This document shows, in pieces, positions 30,482 to 41,100 of a DNA stretch of 64,000 nt (its first letter is position 1; the number at the start of each line of letters is the position of its first letter). Below the pieces are notes generated by a model that ran no database searches, was not told the origin of the DNA, and saw only the letters and a program-made list of their open reading frames with translations. This DNA comes from Cauispirillum nitrogeniifigens (lineage in GTDB: Bacteria; Pseudomonadota; Alphaproteobacteria; Rhodospirillales; Rhodospirillaceae). The DNA is taken from assembly GCF_049800675.1 (NCBI RefSeq), contig NZ_JBLOOT010000003.1, positions 124,001 through 188,000 of the forward strand. The letters are read 5' to 3'. The translations under genes were made by a program, and so were the position numbers.

Positions 30482-31213
30482 TCAGGACTCGCCGTCGGCG
30501 ACGAGGATGCGGTCGGTCGAGGCGTAGCCGACCCCGTGCACGGAGCGGACCGGCAGAGCCAGACCGATGGATGCCTCGACCTTGCGGCGCAGGCGGCGGA
30601 CCACGGCGTCGAGGCGGCGCAGGCTGCTTTCCGGCGCCGTGTCCGGCAGGCCGAGAAGTTCTGCGCGCTCCACCGGGCGGCCGGGATTGGCGGCGACGCT
30701 CTTCAGAAAGTCATGCTCGGCCGCCGTCAGGGTGGCGGAGCGGCCATTGGGGCCACGCAGTTCCCACCCCAGGCGCCGCAGTTCCCATGCCGGTTCCTCG
30801 GCCGCCCGTGGCGCCGGCGCGGCGGCCGGCTGCGCCGGGCCGGGGCGCGGCCGGCGGGTGCGGCGGCACACGCTTTCCAGCGTCGCCACCAGTTCAGCCA
30901 AGTCGACGGGCTTGGTCAGGTAAGCGTCGGCACCCGAACGCAGGCCACGGATGCGGTCGCCCTGGGCAACGCGCGAGGTGACCATCACCACGCCCAGCCC
31001 CTCGCGGTCGATCAGGCGCGAGGCGATGCGGAAACCGTCCTCGTCGGGCAGGTTGATGTCGAGCACCACGGCATCGCACGGCGCCGCCGCCAGGTGCGCT
31101 TCAAGCTCGTTCCAGCCGCCGAGCCCCTCGGCCTGCATTCCCGACAGGCGCAGGAACTCGCACAGCTCCTCGCGCAGATCCGCCTCATCCTCGACGACCG
31201 CAACCTGTAGCAT
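30482..31213 (-). CDS. OmpR/PhoB-type response regulator
   Basis: A 243-residue regulator starting MLQVAVVEDE at 31213, behind a run of six G. The receiver domain has Asp52 (VVLDINLPDEDG) and TKPVD. A proline/alanine-rich linker near residues 120-140 leads to a winged-helix DNA-binding domain (LTAAEHDFL, RRLDAVVRRLRRKVE). It diverges from the Cache-type kinase gene, which is probably its partner. It is also the first gene of the 14.4-kb signalling operon. A dyad containing a TATAAT box lies about 24 bases upstream, so it may control its own promoter. Confidence 0.92.
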   Translation of the reverse strand: MLQVAVVEDEADLREELCEFLRLSGMQAEGLGGWNELEAHLAAAPCDAVVLDINLPDEDGFRIASRLIDREGLGVVMVTSRVAQGDRIRGLRSGADAYLTKPVDLAELVATLESVCRRTRRPRPGPAQPAAAPAPRAAEEPAWELRRLGWELRGPNGRSATLTAAEHDFLKSVAANPGRPVERAELLGLPDTAPESSLRRLDAVVRRLRRKVEASIGLALPVRSVHGVGYASTDRILVADGES

Positions 31214-31235
31214 CACCGCCCCCCTATCTTTTCCC

Positions 31236-31253
31236 GCACTATCATTATAGTGC
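31236..31253 (-). promoter_or_regulatory. dyad with embedded TATAAT upstream of the response regulator
   Basis: GCACTAT and ATAGTGC form a 7-bp inverted repeat around CATT. On the minus strand the dyad contains TATAAT (31244-31249), a consensus -10 element. The predicted start is near 31237, giving a leader of about 24 bases. No good -35 is seen at the right spacing, so an activator may be needed. The dyad could be the operator. Confidence 0.55.
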
Positions 31254-31380
31254 ACCAAAACCCTCGGCCACCCTCAAGTAAAGACAACTTCTATCCACTT
31301 ATGCCCGTCAGTTTTAGTGGAGGAACGGCGCGGAAGATTCTACGGTACGCAGCACGCGCCAGATCACCGGGAACGCCCGC

Positions 31381-33117
31381 ATGGCTCTGTCAGCCTCCTT
31401 TCAGGGACGCCCGTTAGCCCTGTTCGCCGCCACCTACGTGGCGGTGGTCATGATCTTCGCCGGCGTCACCGCGTGGACCGACCATGCCGACCTGCGGGCG
31501 GCGAAGCTGGAGGAGGCATCGCGCCTGGCGGTGCTGATCGCCGAGCGGTTCGAGCGCAGCGCCACCGCCGCCGACATCATCCTGCGCGACGTGCAGACCC
31601 AGGCCGAGGAGATCCTGGCCAGCGGACGGTTGCTGTCGGACCTGCCCTGGGCCGGATTTCGCTCCGCCGCCGACGTCCTGCCCGATCCCGGATCGCTGTG
31701 GGTTGTCGATGAACACGGTGCGTTGCAGCGGGCGTCGACGACCCCGGACACTCCCGAGCACAACTTCAAGGATCGCGAGTACTTCCCCCACCACGAGGCG
31801 GGCACCGCCCGCTACCTGTCCAGCGCCGTCAAGGGGCGCCTGACGGGCCAATATCACTGGCTGGTCAGCCGCCGCATCAACGGCCCCGACGGTCACTTCG
31901 CCGGCGTGGTGCTGGCGGCCATGGAGGACTCCGGGCTGGCGACCATCCATCAGTCCATGAACCTGGGGCCGGGCGCGGTCCTGTCGGTGCGGCGTGCCGA
32001 CGGGGCGCTGGTCATGCGCCAGCCGGCGGACGACGCCATGATCGCCTCCCCCAGCGAGGAGGGACGCCGCATCTCCACCCTGCTGGAGGGGAGCGCCAGA
32101 AGCGGGCGGTACGTCGGCCCCATGCGGGACGGCGGCGAGGACTACCTCGTGGCATGGCGGCGCACCGACCGCCACAACATGGTCGCCATCGTCCGCGTGC
32201 CCATCAGCCTGCTGTGGCATCTGTGGAAGCCGCAGGCGACGATCTACGCCGCGCTGATGCTTGCCTCGCTGGTGCCGCTGCTGTTCCTCATGCGCATCGG
32301 CAAGCGCACCGCCGCCGCCGAGGCGGAGGCACGGGCGTCGCTGGAGCGCCTGACCCTGCACCAGCGCCAGCTCCTGCGCGACCAGGAAACAGTGGTGGTG
32401 CGCCAGCGCCTGTTCCTGGACACCGTCAGCCACGAGTTCCGAACGCCCCTTGCCATCATCGACAGCACCGTCCAGGTGCTGCAACGCCAGAACCCGGCAC
32501 AGGACGCCGCCACCGCCGGCCGCTTCGACAAGATCCGCCGCGCCACCCGGCGGCTGACCGACCTCCTCGACACCTGTCTGGCCGAGGACCGCCTGGGCGG
32601 CACCGGGGCGAGCCTCAAACTGGCGCCGACGGACCTGCGGCGGCTGCTGAACGACCTGGCGCGGGAGTGGACACGCATGGATCTGCGGCCCGGCCCGCCG
32701 GCGGTGGTCGACGCCGACGCCCCCCTCCTGGGCATCGCCCTGCACAACATCGTCGAGAACGCGCTGAAGTACTCGCCCCCGGACAGCCCGGTGACGGTGG
32801 CCGTCACCCAGTTGCTGCGCGAAACCACCATCAGCGTGACCGACCGGGGACCGGGCATCAGCCCCCAGGACCTGCCCCACATCTTCGAGAAGTTCTACCG
32901 CAGCCAGGAGCCGCAGGAGAACAAGCCCGGCCTGGGCCTGGGCCTGAACATCGCCAAGAAGATCGTCGAACAGCACGGCGGCCGCATCGAGGTGCAGCCC
33001 GGGAGCGGCGCGGACTCTGGCGCGGACGCGGGCCGGGGCACCACGTTCCTCGTCATCCTGCCGGCGCCGACCATGGCGGGCGGCACCATCAAGTCCGAGA
33101 AGGCCGGCACCCCCTGA
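31381..33117 (+). CDS. membrane histidine kinase with Cache sensor domain
   Basis: A 578-residue kinase. A membrane helix near residues 10-32 leads to a periplasmic sensor of about 240 residues with features of double-Cache/PDC domains (FKDREYFPHH, then YLSSAVKGRLTGQYHWLVSR). A second helix near residue 285-305 is followed by a coiled coil. HisKA carries SHEFRTPLAIID with His351, then HATPase (DRGPGI, GLGLGLNIAKKI). It has no receiver domain. It is divergent from the OmpR-type regulator 167 bases away, and the two are probably a two-component pair. Cache domains of this kind usually bind small organic acids or amino acids; the ligand is unknown. Confidence 0.92.
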   Translation: MALSASFQGRPLALFAATYVAVVMIFAGVTAWTDHADLRAAKLEEASRLAVLIAERFERSATAADIILRDVQTQAEEILASGRLLSDLPWAGFRSAADVLPDPGSLWVVDEHGALQRASTTPDTPEHNFKDREYFPHHEAGTARYLSSAVKGRLTGQYHWLVSRRINGPDGHFAGVVLAAMEDSGLATIHQSMNLGPGAVLSVRRADGALVMRQPADDAMIASPSEEGRRISTLLEGSARSGRYVGPMRDGGEDYLVAWRRTDRHNMVAIVRVPISLLWHLWKPQATIYAALMLASLVPLLFLMRIGKRTAAAEAEARASLERLTLHQRQLLRDQETVVVRQRLFLDTVSHEFRTPLAIIDSTVQVLQRQNPAQDAATAGRFDKIRRATRRLTDLLDTCLAEDRLGGTGASLKLAPTDLRRLLNDLAREWTRMDLRPGPPAVVDADAPLLGIALHNIVENALKYSPPDSPVTVAVTQLLRETTISVTDRGPGISPQDLPHIFEKFYRSQEPQENKPGLGLGLNIAKKIVEQHGGRIEVQPGSGADSGADAGRGTTFLVILPAPTMAGGTIKSEKAGTP

Positions 33118-33192
33118 GCGGGAACGCCCCCGCCCGCCCATCCATTAGTCGGAGGCGTCTTCCCTCTCCTTCCCGCCCTCAGCGGAGGCTCC

Positions 33193-34092
33193 ATGGCTGC
33201 CCTCCCCTCCCTGCTGGTGCTGCTGCTCCTGGGGGCACTGCCCGCCATGGCCCATTCGGGCGGGCACCCCCTGCCGGCCACTCCATGGCTGGCGTGGAGT
33301 TGGGACCCGTGGGTGGTGGTGCCGCTGGCGCTCTCGGGCGCGCTCTACGCCCTGGGTGTCGGTCGGCTATGGGCGCGGGCATCGGTGGGGGCGGGCTTGC
33401 GCCGCTGGCGGGCCGGCATGTTCGCGCTGGGCTGGCTGGCCGCCGCCATCGCGCTGGTCACCGCCGTCGACGTGCTGGGCGAGGAGCTGTTCTGGGTGCA
33501 CATGATCCAGCACGAGATCCTCATCCTCGTCGCCGCGCCGCTGCTGGTTCTGGGCCTGCCGCAGACGGCCTTCGTCTGGGCGGTGCCGCCGCGCTGGCGT
33601 CAGGGGCTGGGCGGCCTGTTCCGCCGGGGCGCGTGGCGTGCCCTGTGGCGTGCGGCGTCCAATCCGCTGGGGGCCTGGCTCATCCATGCCGCCCTGCTGT
33701 GGGGATGGCACGCCCCCGCCCTGTTCGAGGCATCCCTGCGCAGCGACGGGATGCACACCCTTCAGCATCTGAGCTTCTTCGCCTCGGCCCTGCTGTTCTG
33801 GGCCGTCGTGCTGCGCGGCGGCGCCGGCGGCTGGGGCAAGGGGGTGGCGGCGCTGTCGGTGTTCACCACCGCCATGCATTCCTCGGCCCTGGGGGCGCTG
33901 CTCACCTTCTCCGCCAGTCCGTGGTATCCGACATACCGGGAGACGGCGCCGCGCTGGGGCCTGACGGCGCTGGAGGACCAGCAACTCGGCGGGCTGATCA
34001 TGTGGGTGCCGGGCGGGGTGGTATTCCTGGTTGCCGGCCTCGCCCTCGTCGGCCAGTGGCTTCAGGACGCCGAACGGCGCGCCCGCGCATGA
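33193..34092 (+). CDS. cytochrome oxidase assembly protein, CtaG_caa3 family
   Basis: A 299-residue membrane protein. It begins with a signal-like segment ending in PAMA before HSGGH and has about seven hydrophobic helices. Conserved histidine motifs HMIQHEILI, HAALLWGWHAP and HTLQHLSFF match the CtaG_caa3 family, which is linked to copper delivery to haem-copper oxidases. It should not be confused with the unrelated Cox11-type CtaG. It stands alone, with GGAGG upstream of the ATG, 75 bases after the kinase gene. With ccoG it is the second oxidase-assembly factor in the window. Confidence 0.88.
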   Translation: MAALPSLLVLLLLGALPAMAHSGGHPLPATPWLAWSWDPWVVVPLALSGALYALGVGRLWARASVGAGLRRWRAGMFALGWLAAAIALVTAVDVLGEELFWVHMIQHEILILVAAPLLVLGLPQTAFVWAVPPRWRQGLGGLFRRGAWRALWRAASNPLGAWLIHAALLWGWHAPALFEASLRSDGMHTLQHLSFFASALLFWAVVLRGGAGGWGKGVAALSVFTTAMHSSALGALLTFSASPWYPTYRETAPRWGLTALEDQQLGGLIMWVPGGVVFLVAGLALVGQWLQDAERRARA

Positions 34093-34198
34093 CGCCGGCC
34101 ACCCGTCGCGGGCGGAATCTCCCTTAACCACCTCCGCGCGATGACGTATGCTGCCTCCCGCGCTGGCCGCATCCCATCGTCCCCATGGAGGCAGTCCC

Positions 34199-35044
34199 AT
34201 GACGTTCCCCTGGAGCGCCCCCCTTCCCGACCCTCTGCTGACCGCCGCCCGCCTGATCGGCGCGTTCGAGGGGTTCAACCCGACCATCAACATGGATGAC
34301 ACCCATCCGACCATCGGCAACGGGTTCAACATCGGCAGCGATGCCGCGCTCCAGGACCGCATCTTCCTCGGCCCCTGGGGCATGGACGCCACCGCCGACG
34401 CGGCGACCATCGCCCGCCTGCGCAGCCTGCTGAAGACCTACGACGGGCGCCCGTCAAGCAGCCGGGGAGAGCTTCAGGCCGCCCTGGACGCGGTGATGGC
34501 CGGGCGCGCCGCCGCCCGGCCGGGCACCGGACCGGCGTCGTTCACCATCACCGAGGCCGACTCCCACGCCGTGCTGGCGGCGATCCTCCGCGACGTCTAC
34601 GCGCCGCGCGTCGACGCCTGGCTGCCCGGCATCCCCGGCTGCCGCGAAAAGGTGGTGCTGCTGTCGCTGTGCTACAACGCCGTCCTCACCGGCAGCCCCA
34701 GCCTGCACGCGGCGCTGCTGGCCGGCGACCGGGCCTCGGCATGGTTCGAGATCCGCTATCGCTCCAACGGCGGCGGCGAGCGCAACGGCATCGCCAAGCG
34801 CCGCTATGCCGAGGCCGAGGTGTTCGGCCTGTACGGCGACGCCAGCGCCCCGACGGCGGCGGAAACCGCCCAGGTCAGCGCCCTTCTGGCCGCCCACAAG
34901 GCGACCATGGAGGCCTACGACGCCCAGTTCGCGCCCGAGATCGCCGCTGCCAACGCCGACCCGGCCTACCGCGCCGGACTGGGCGACTATGGCCCCGTCC
35001 AGACGCTGGCGCAGTGCCTGGGTCCGGCCACGGCGCTGGCGTAA
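34199..35044 (+). CDS. lysozyme-like (GH24/pesticin-like) protein
   Basis: A 281-residue protein starting MTFPWSAP at 34199, with GGAGG about 9 bases upstream. GAFEGFNPTI, then HPTIGNGFNIG, recalls the catalytic Glu and the TIGYG strand of phage-type lysozymes. Further on, VVLLSLCYNAV and RNGIAKRRYAEAEVF match the later helices of that fold. No signal peptide is evident, and no holin or phage gene lies nearby, so this is not obviously a prophage remnant. It could act on peptidoglycan, perhaps as a toxin domain or wall remodeller. Assignment rests on motif resemblance only. Confidence 0.6.
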   Translation: MTFPWSAPLPDPLLTAARLIGAFEGFNPTINMDDTHPTIGNGFNIGSDAALQDRIFLGPWGMDATADAATIARLRSLLKTYDGRPSSSRGELQAALDAVMAGRAAARPGTGPASFTITEADSHAVLAAILRDVYAPRVDAWLPGIPGCREKVVLLSLCYNAVLTGSPSLHAALLAGDRASAWFEIRYRSNGGGERNGIAKRRYAEAEVFGLYGDASAPTAAETAQVSALLAAHKATMEAYDAQFAPEIAAANADPAYRAGLGDYGPVQTLAQCLGPATALA

Positions 35045-35070
35045 GGGCACCGCGTAGAATCGCAAAGACG

Positions 35071-35095
35071 AAGGGGGAGCCCCAGGCTCCCCCTT
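35071..35095. terminator. bidirectional terminator between convergent genes
   Basis: AAGGGGGAGCC and GGCTCCCCCTT form an 11-bp stem with a 3-base loop, followed on the plus strand by TCCTTCT. It sits between the lysozyme-like gene and the end of the 2363-residue RTX gene. Confidence 0.78.
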
Positions 35096-35120
35096 TCCTT
35101 CTGCCGGATGGTCCGCGGGG

Positions 35121-38100
35121 CTACATGGTCGCGGCGGCGGTCATGCCGTCCTGGACCAGGACGCGGGCGGTGCTGTCCGCGTCGGCCCAGATGGAATAGC
35201 TGATCCCGTCAATGACCGTCGTGCTGCCCGTGGCATCCCACGCGCCTTCCAGCGTGACGGAGTCGTTGGCCGCGCCGTTGATGATCAGATCGTCGGTGTC
35301 GCGGCTCATGGACTGGATGATGTGGCTGTCGAGGATCAGGTGGTCGGCGCCGATGCCTTCCAGCGCGATCCGCTCCAGGCTGCTGAACAGTTCGCCGCCC
35401 AGGCCGCTGAGGTCGATGGTGCCGTTGACCACCAAGGTGTCGGTGCCGGCGCCGCCGTTGATATGGTTGAAGCCCGTATCGCTGATGACGAAGCGGTCAT
35501 CCCCGTCGCCGCCGAACAGCAGGTCGTTGCCGCCGTTGGACACCAGTTCGTCGTCGCCGGCGCCGCCCGACAGGACATCGCGCCCCGCCCCGCCGGTCAG
35601 CGTTTCGCCGGCCGCCGTGCCGGCCTGCGTCACGGCGTGGGCGGTCAGGGTGACGCCGTTGCCGTCCACCGTCACGCCCATGCCGATGCCCTGCCCAAGC
35701 CAGGTGTCGAGCCCTTCCACATGGTGGAAACGCCCGTCCGCCGAGGCATGGCGGATGACGTCGAAGCTGTCCCCGGCCGTGGGCGTGTAGGACGCCCAGT
35801 CGGTGACATCGAGCGTGCCGCCCCGGTGCATGTGCCCCGTGACGATGACCTGATCGTAGCCGGTGCCGGCGGCGGTGCCGCCGACCTCGATGAGGATCGA
35901 GGCACCCTCGGCGGTGGTGACATAGTCGCCACCCACCGTGACCACGCCCGGCGACCCGCCGCCGCTGATGGATCCGTTGTTCGTGAAGGTGCCGTCGTCG
36001 GTCCCGTTGTTGTCCGGATCGAGGTCGAGCAGCGCCCCCGCCCCGAGAATGAGCATGCCGTTGTTGACGATGGACGCTCCACCCGCCACGTCCACGATCA
36101 CCCCCTCGCTGAGGATCATGGTGCCGGAGTTGATGAAGGTCCCCCCGCCGCTCACCTCGCTGTCGCTGTCCGTGAAGAAGACCGTGCCGTTGTTCTGGAA
36201 CACGCCATCGATCAGGAAGTCGGCCCCTTCGGAAACGGTCAGGGAGTTGCCGCTGACGTATTGCAGGGTCACGCCGGTGTCGACCTGGATGAGGCCGGTG
36301 ATGTCGCTCGAAATGTCATGCGCCTGGTGGTAGAGGCTCGTATTGAGGCTGTAGACGGAGGCGGCGGCTCCGGTGGCGTGGATGACGCCCCCTCGGTTGT
36401 AGAAGTAGTAGTACGGGTTCGACGCGTTCCATTCGGCCGTGTGGCCCGCCGTGTCGGACGTGAACGTGACCGTGCCGTAGCTGTAGACCGAGTTCGTCGT
36501 CATCTCGGTCAGATCGGCCGAGCTGGAGGCGTTGATGATCACCTCGCCCTGGCGGGCATAGGCAAAGCGGTCGCCGATGCTGAAGTTGACGTCCAGCAGG
36601 TTGGTGCCGCCCGCCACCACGTCGAGGGTGCCCCGAACCGAGAAAGTCGACGACCCGGTGTAGGTGATGGCGGTGTTGTAGACCTCGCCGGAGTACCCAT
36701 CGGCAATGACGAAGTTCGCGTTGGCCAAGTTCAGGCTGCCACTGGCGCCGTCATGGAAGACCGCGGCTTCCTGGCCCTTGTAGTAGTAGTAGGAATAGGC
36801 GCCGCCGCCGACGATCGCCCCGTTGACGAGCGTCAGGTCGCCCCGGATTTCGTGGGACGCGTAGCTATACGTGGAGGTGATGATCCCCCCGTCCAGCGTC
36901 AGGCTGGTGCCGGCATCGGTGTTCAGTTCCCGCTGAAGGGTGATCGTGCCGCCGCTGACCACGACGTTCGCCGAGCCGTGAATCCCCAGGCTGTAGACAC
37001 TGAGGGTGGATTGGCCGTCGAAGGTGACGGTTTCGCCGCTGGCGCTGCCAATGTGCGCCTGGTCCGTGTTCGACGGGGTGGCGCCGGTGTCCCACTGCGT
37101 CCCGGCGCCGGTGAACACGGCGGTGCCCCCCACCCAGTCCGGCGCGTCGCGGATCAACACCTCGCGGATGATGGCGTCGGCGCTGTAGGAGTTGTTGGGG
37201 GAGTTGGTGGTGTCGACACCCGTCGTCCCGCTGGTACGACCATCGGAGCCGTCCCAGGCCTTGTACACCAGGTTCGCCGTGCCCCCCGCCGTCAGGTCGG
37301 ACGGCACGAAACGCACGCGGCCATTGCCGTCGTCATCCCCCGTCAGCAGAAGGGCGCTGGTTTCGCTGACCGCCGGCATGTTGGTCCAGGTGGTACCGCC
37401 GTCGAGGCTGTACTGCCAGGTCCCGGCGCCGGTGTAGTTGGTGATGGCATAGCCTTCGATGTCGCCGCCCCCGCGACCAGAGTTAAAGTACGGCCCATCG
37501 GAGTCGACAACGACCCCGCCGTCCTGTCCGGCGTGGTCGAGATCCGCAACCCAGAACACCACGGGCTCATAAGCGTCGACCGTGGTGGTGATGGCGGTTT
37601 CCAGAACTTCGGGAGCCTCGTTCGGCACGACCGAGACAGTGGCCGTTGCCGTTCCCGTGGAATAGGCACTGTCGCCGCCGGTGGTCGACAGGGTGACGCC
37701 GGACGTGCCGCTGGACAGGCCGTCGGAGCCATCCCAGAGGTGATAGGTCAGCGCCACGTCGCCGTTGAGGGACGGATTGGTGGGGGTGAAGCGGACCCGC
37801 GCGGTCGCATCGAGAACGACGGCAGAGGACGTCGACACGGCCCCCAGGGAGACCCAGGACGAACCGTCATCCAGGGAGTATTCCCAGATCCCATCGGCCG
37901 TGTCGGCACCGACGATGGCGATGCCCAGCGTGTCCCCGTCGGCATCCTCGCCATTGACCGTGAGGTCGCAGACGAGGGTTCCCGTGTGCAGCTCGGCCAC
38001 GGGATAGGGAAGAATGGTCCCCAGCGTCACCTCGGTCACCGGGGCCTGCGACGTCTTGATGACCACGTCGTCTATGTTCCAGCCGCCGAATTCGACGCCG

Positions 38101-41100
38101 TCATCGGACCCGCCCATCACCCAGCGCACATGGATGGTCGTCTGCCCGCCGGCGATCGACGACAGGTCAAAGGTCTGCAAGGACCAGCCGGTGTCGTCGA
38201 TGGTGTTTTCGCCGTTCGCCCACACCTCGACCCATGTCGCCCCGTCGATGGAGACTTCCACGCTGGCGTGGTCAAAGGAGTTGCCCTCGACCCCGAGCCA
38301 CCTCTGGAACTCCAGGGTCACATGGGGGGACCCGTCCAGGGTGATGGCTCCCGTGCTGACGGCGACCGGCCCCATGCTCGGGAAGTAGGTGCCGTCGTAG
38401 GCAAAGGTGGCCCCGTCGTCGTAGTGGTCGGTCAGGTTGAAGCCGACCCAGGTGGCCCCGGTCGCGCCCGTCGTCGGATCGTAGGACCCGGCGGCGGTGC
38501 CCCACGCCCAGCCGCCATCGGCGACGGCGCCCAGGCCGGTCCACCCCGGATCGGTGTCCATGTTGGCGGAATAGGCGACGGTTTGCGTCACCAGGGTCGG
38601 TGCGTCATTGGGTTCCGGGGCGGCGGTCGTCACCGGCGGCTCGGTCGTTACCGGCGGCTCGGTCGTCACCGGAGGTTCGGTCGTCACCGGGGGCTCGGTC
38701 GTCACCGGCGGCTCGGTCGTTACCGGAGGCTCGGCGTACAGGCCATGTTCGATCTGCACCATGACCTGGGTGCCGTTGTAGGACGTGGAATAGACGTCGT
38801 AGGTCACGCCCCCGATCCGCGCCGTCCCGGCCGAGGTCCAGGAGTCGCTGAACTCCACCGCATCCCGCGCATCGCCGCGCACGCGCAGCACGGGATTGGT
38901 GAAGTTGCCGGTGATCCCGATCACCTCGCCGGCCGACAGGGTCAGGGTGGAGTTCGCGCCGCCGCGCAGGTCGACGACCTCGAACTGCGTGACGTTCGGC
39001 CCCAGGCTCACCGCCGTTCCGGTGTTGACCACCAGGGTGTCGATGCCGGTGCCGCCGATGAGGATGTCGTCGCCGCCGCTGCCGTAGTAGATGGTGTCGT
39101 TACCGGCACCGCCCATGATCAGGTTGCTGGCAGCATTGCCGATCAGGATGTCGTTGCCAGCGCCGCCATAGACGTTCTCAATGCTGAACAGCCTGTCGGT
39201 GCCGATGCCGGCGCCCGTGGCCACGCCGGTGGCGAGGTTGACGGTCACGCCGGAGTTCTGCTCGTAGTAACTGACGGTATCGCGGCCGGCGCCGCCGACG
39301 AAGGTGTTGTTGGCGGCATCGCCGACGAAGTAGTCGTCGCCCGATCCGCCAATGACGTTTTCAATCCCCTGCACCCGGTCGCCGATGGCCCCGTTGCCGG
39401 TGGCCCCGACGTAGCCTTCCTGAAGGTTGACGTACACCGTGCCCGTCTTGGCCGCATAGCTCAGGGTGTCGGTCCCGGCGCCGCCGATGAAGGCATTGCC
39501 CCCCGCCCCGGCGATGAAGGTGTCGTTACCCGACCCGCCGATGAAGTTCTCGATGCCCGACAGGGTGTCGGTGCCGATGCCCGCGCCGGTGGCGATCCCG
39601 GTGGCGGCGTTCACGGTCACGGACTGGGTCTGGCCGGCATAGCTGACCGTGTCGCTCCCGGCACCGCCGATGAACGTGTTGTCGCCGGCGGTGCCGACGA
39701 AGGCGTCGTTGCCGGCGCCGCCGATGGCGTTCTCGATGCCCGACAGGGTGTCCGCGCCAACCCCGGCGCCATGGGCGCGGCCGTTGGCGAGGTCGATGGT
39801 CACGCCATGGACAGCCCCGGCATAGCTGACGGTATCCTTGCCGGCACCACCGATGAAGATGTTGTTGGCGGCGTCGCCGATGAAGGTGTCGTCGCCGGCG
39901 CCGCCGACGACGTTCTCGATGCCCGACAGGGTATCGGTGCCGATCTCGCGGCCGGTGGCGGTCCCCGTCGTCAGGTTCACCGTGACCCCGGAGGTCCGGC
40001 CAGCATAGCTGACGGTATCGGTTCCCGCGCCGCCGATGAAGGTGTTGTTGCCGGCGTCGCCGATGAAGGTGTCGTTACCGGCCCCGCCGATGACGTTTTC
40101 GATGCCCGACAGGGTGTCGGTGCCGATCTCGCTGCCGGTGGCGATCCCCGCCGTAAGGTTCACCGTGACGCCGGAGGTCCGGCCGGCATAGCTGACGGTA
40201 TCCTTGCCGGCGCCACCGATGAAGACGTTGTTGGCGGCATCGCCAGTGAAGGTGTCGTCGCCCGCCCCGCCGATGACGTTCTCGATGCCCCACAGGGTAT
40301 CGCTGCCGATCTCGCTGCCGGTGGCGGTACCCGCCGTCAGGTTCACCGTGACCCCGGAGGTCCGGCCGGCGAAGCTGATGGTATCCGTCCCCGCCCCGCC
40401 GACGATGGTGTTGTCGCCGGCGTCGCCGATGAAGGTGTCGTCGCCAGCCCCGCCGATGACGTTCTCGAAGCCGGAGAAGCGGTCCGTGCCGATGCCCGCC
40501 CCCGTCGCCACGCCGGTGGTCATGTTGACGAAGACGCTCGCCGTCTGGCCGACGTGGCTGAGAGTGTCGCGGCCGGCACCGCCGACGAAGGTGTTGTTGT
40601 TGGCGTCGCCGATGAAGGTGTCGTTGCCCGACCCGCCGACGATGTTTTCGATGCTGATCAGGGTATCGGTGCCCAGCGCCCCCGTTTCCCGCGCGAACGC
40701 GTCCCTGGAGGCGCGGTTGGCGGAACCGACGCCCTTGGCGACAGTGCCGGCGCCCAGGTTGATCGACAGGTCGGCGGTGAAGGACTCGTAGGACACCCAG
40801 TCCTCGCCCTCGCCGCCGTTCAGGGTGTCGTCCCCGAGCGAGGCAATCAGCGTGTCACCGCCGGCGCCGCCATGGATGCGGTCTGCCCCGGCCGACCCGG
40901 TGAGGGTGTCGCCGCCATCGGTGCCGTCCACGACCGTGACATCATCGTCGTCGTCGTCATCGTCGTGGCCGTCATCGCCGCCGCCATCGACGACATCGTC
41001 CTCATCGTCGTCGTCCTCGATGAAGTCGTCGTCTCCACTGTCCCCCAGTTGGGGCCCGCCGTCCTGCTCGGGCCGGGCGACCGGCGGCCGGGGCGGACGC

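Noticed and set aside
34199..35044. Prophage remnant suggested by a lysozyme-like gene
   Set aside because: No holin, integrase, structural gene or attachment site was found around it.
39186..40655. Possible CRISPR-like regular repeats
   Set aside because: The 183-bp units are continuous coding repeats with no short repeat/spacer structure and no cas genes nearby.
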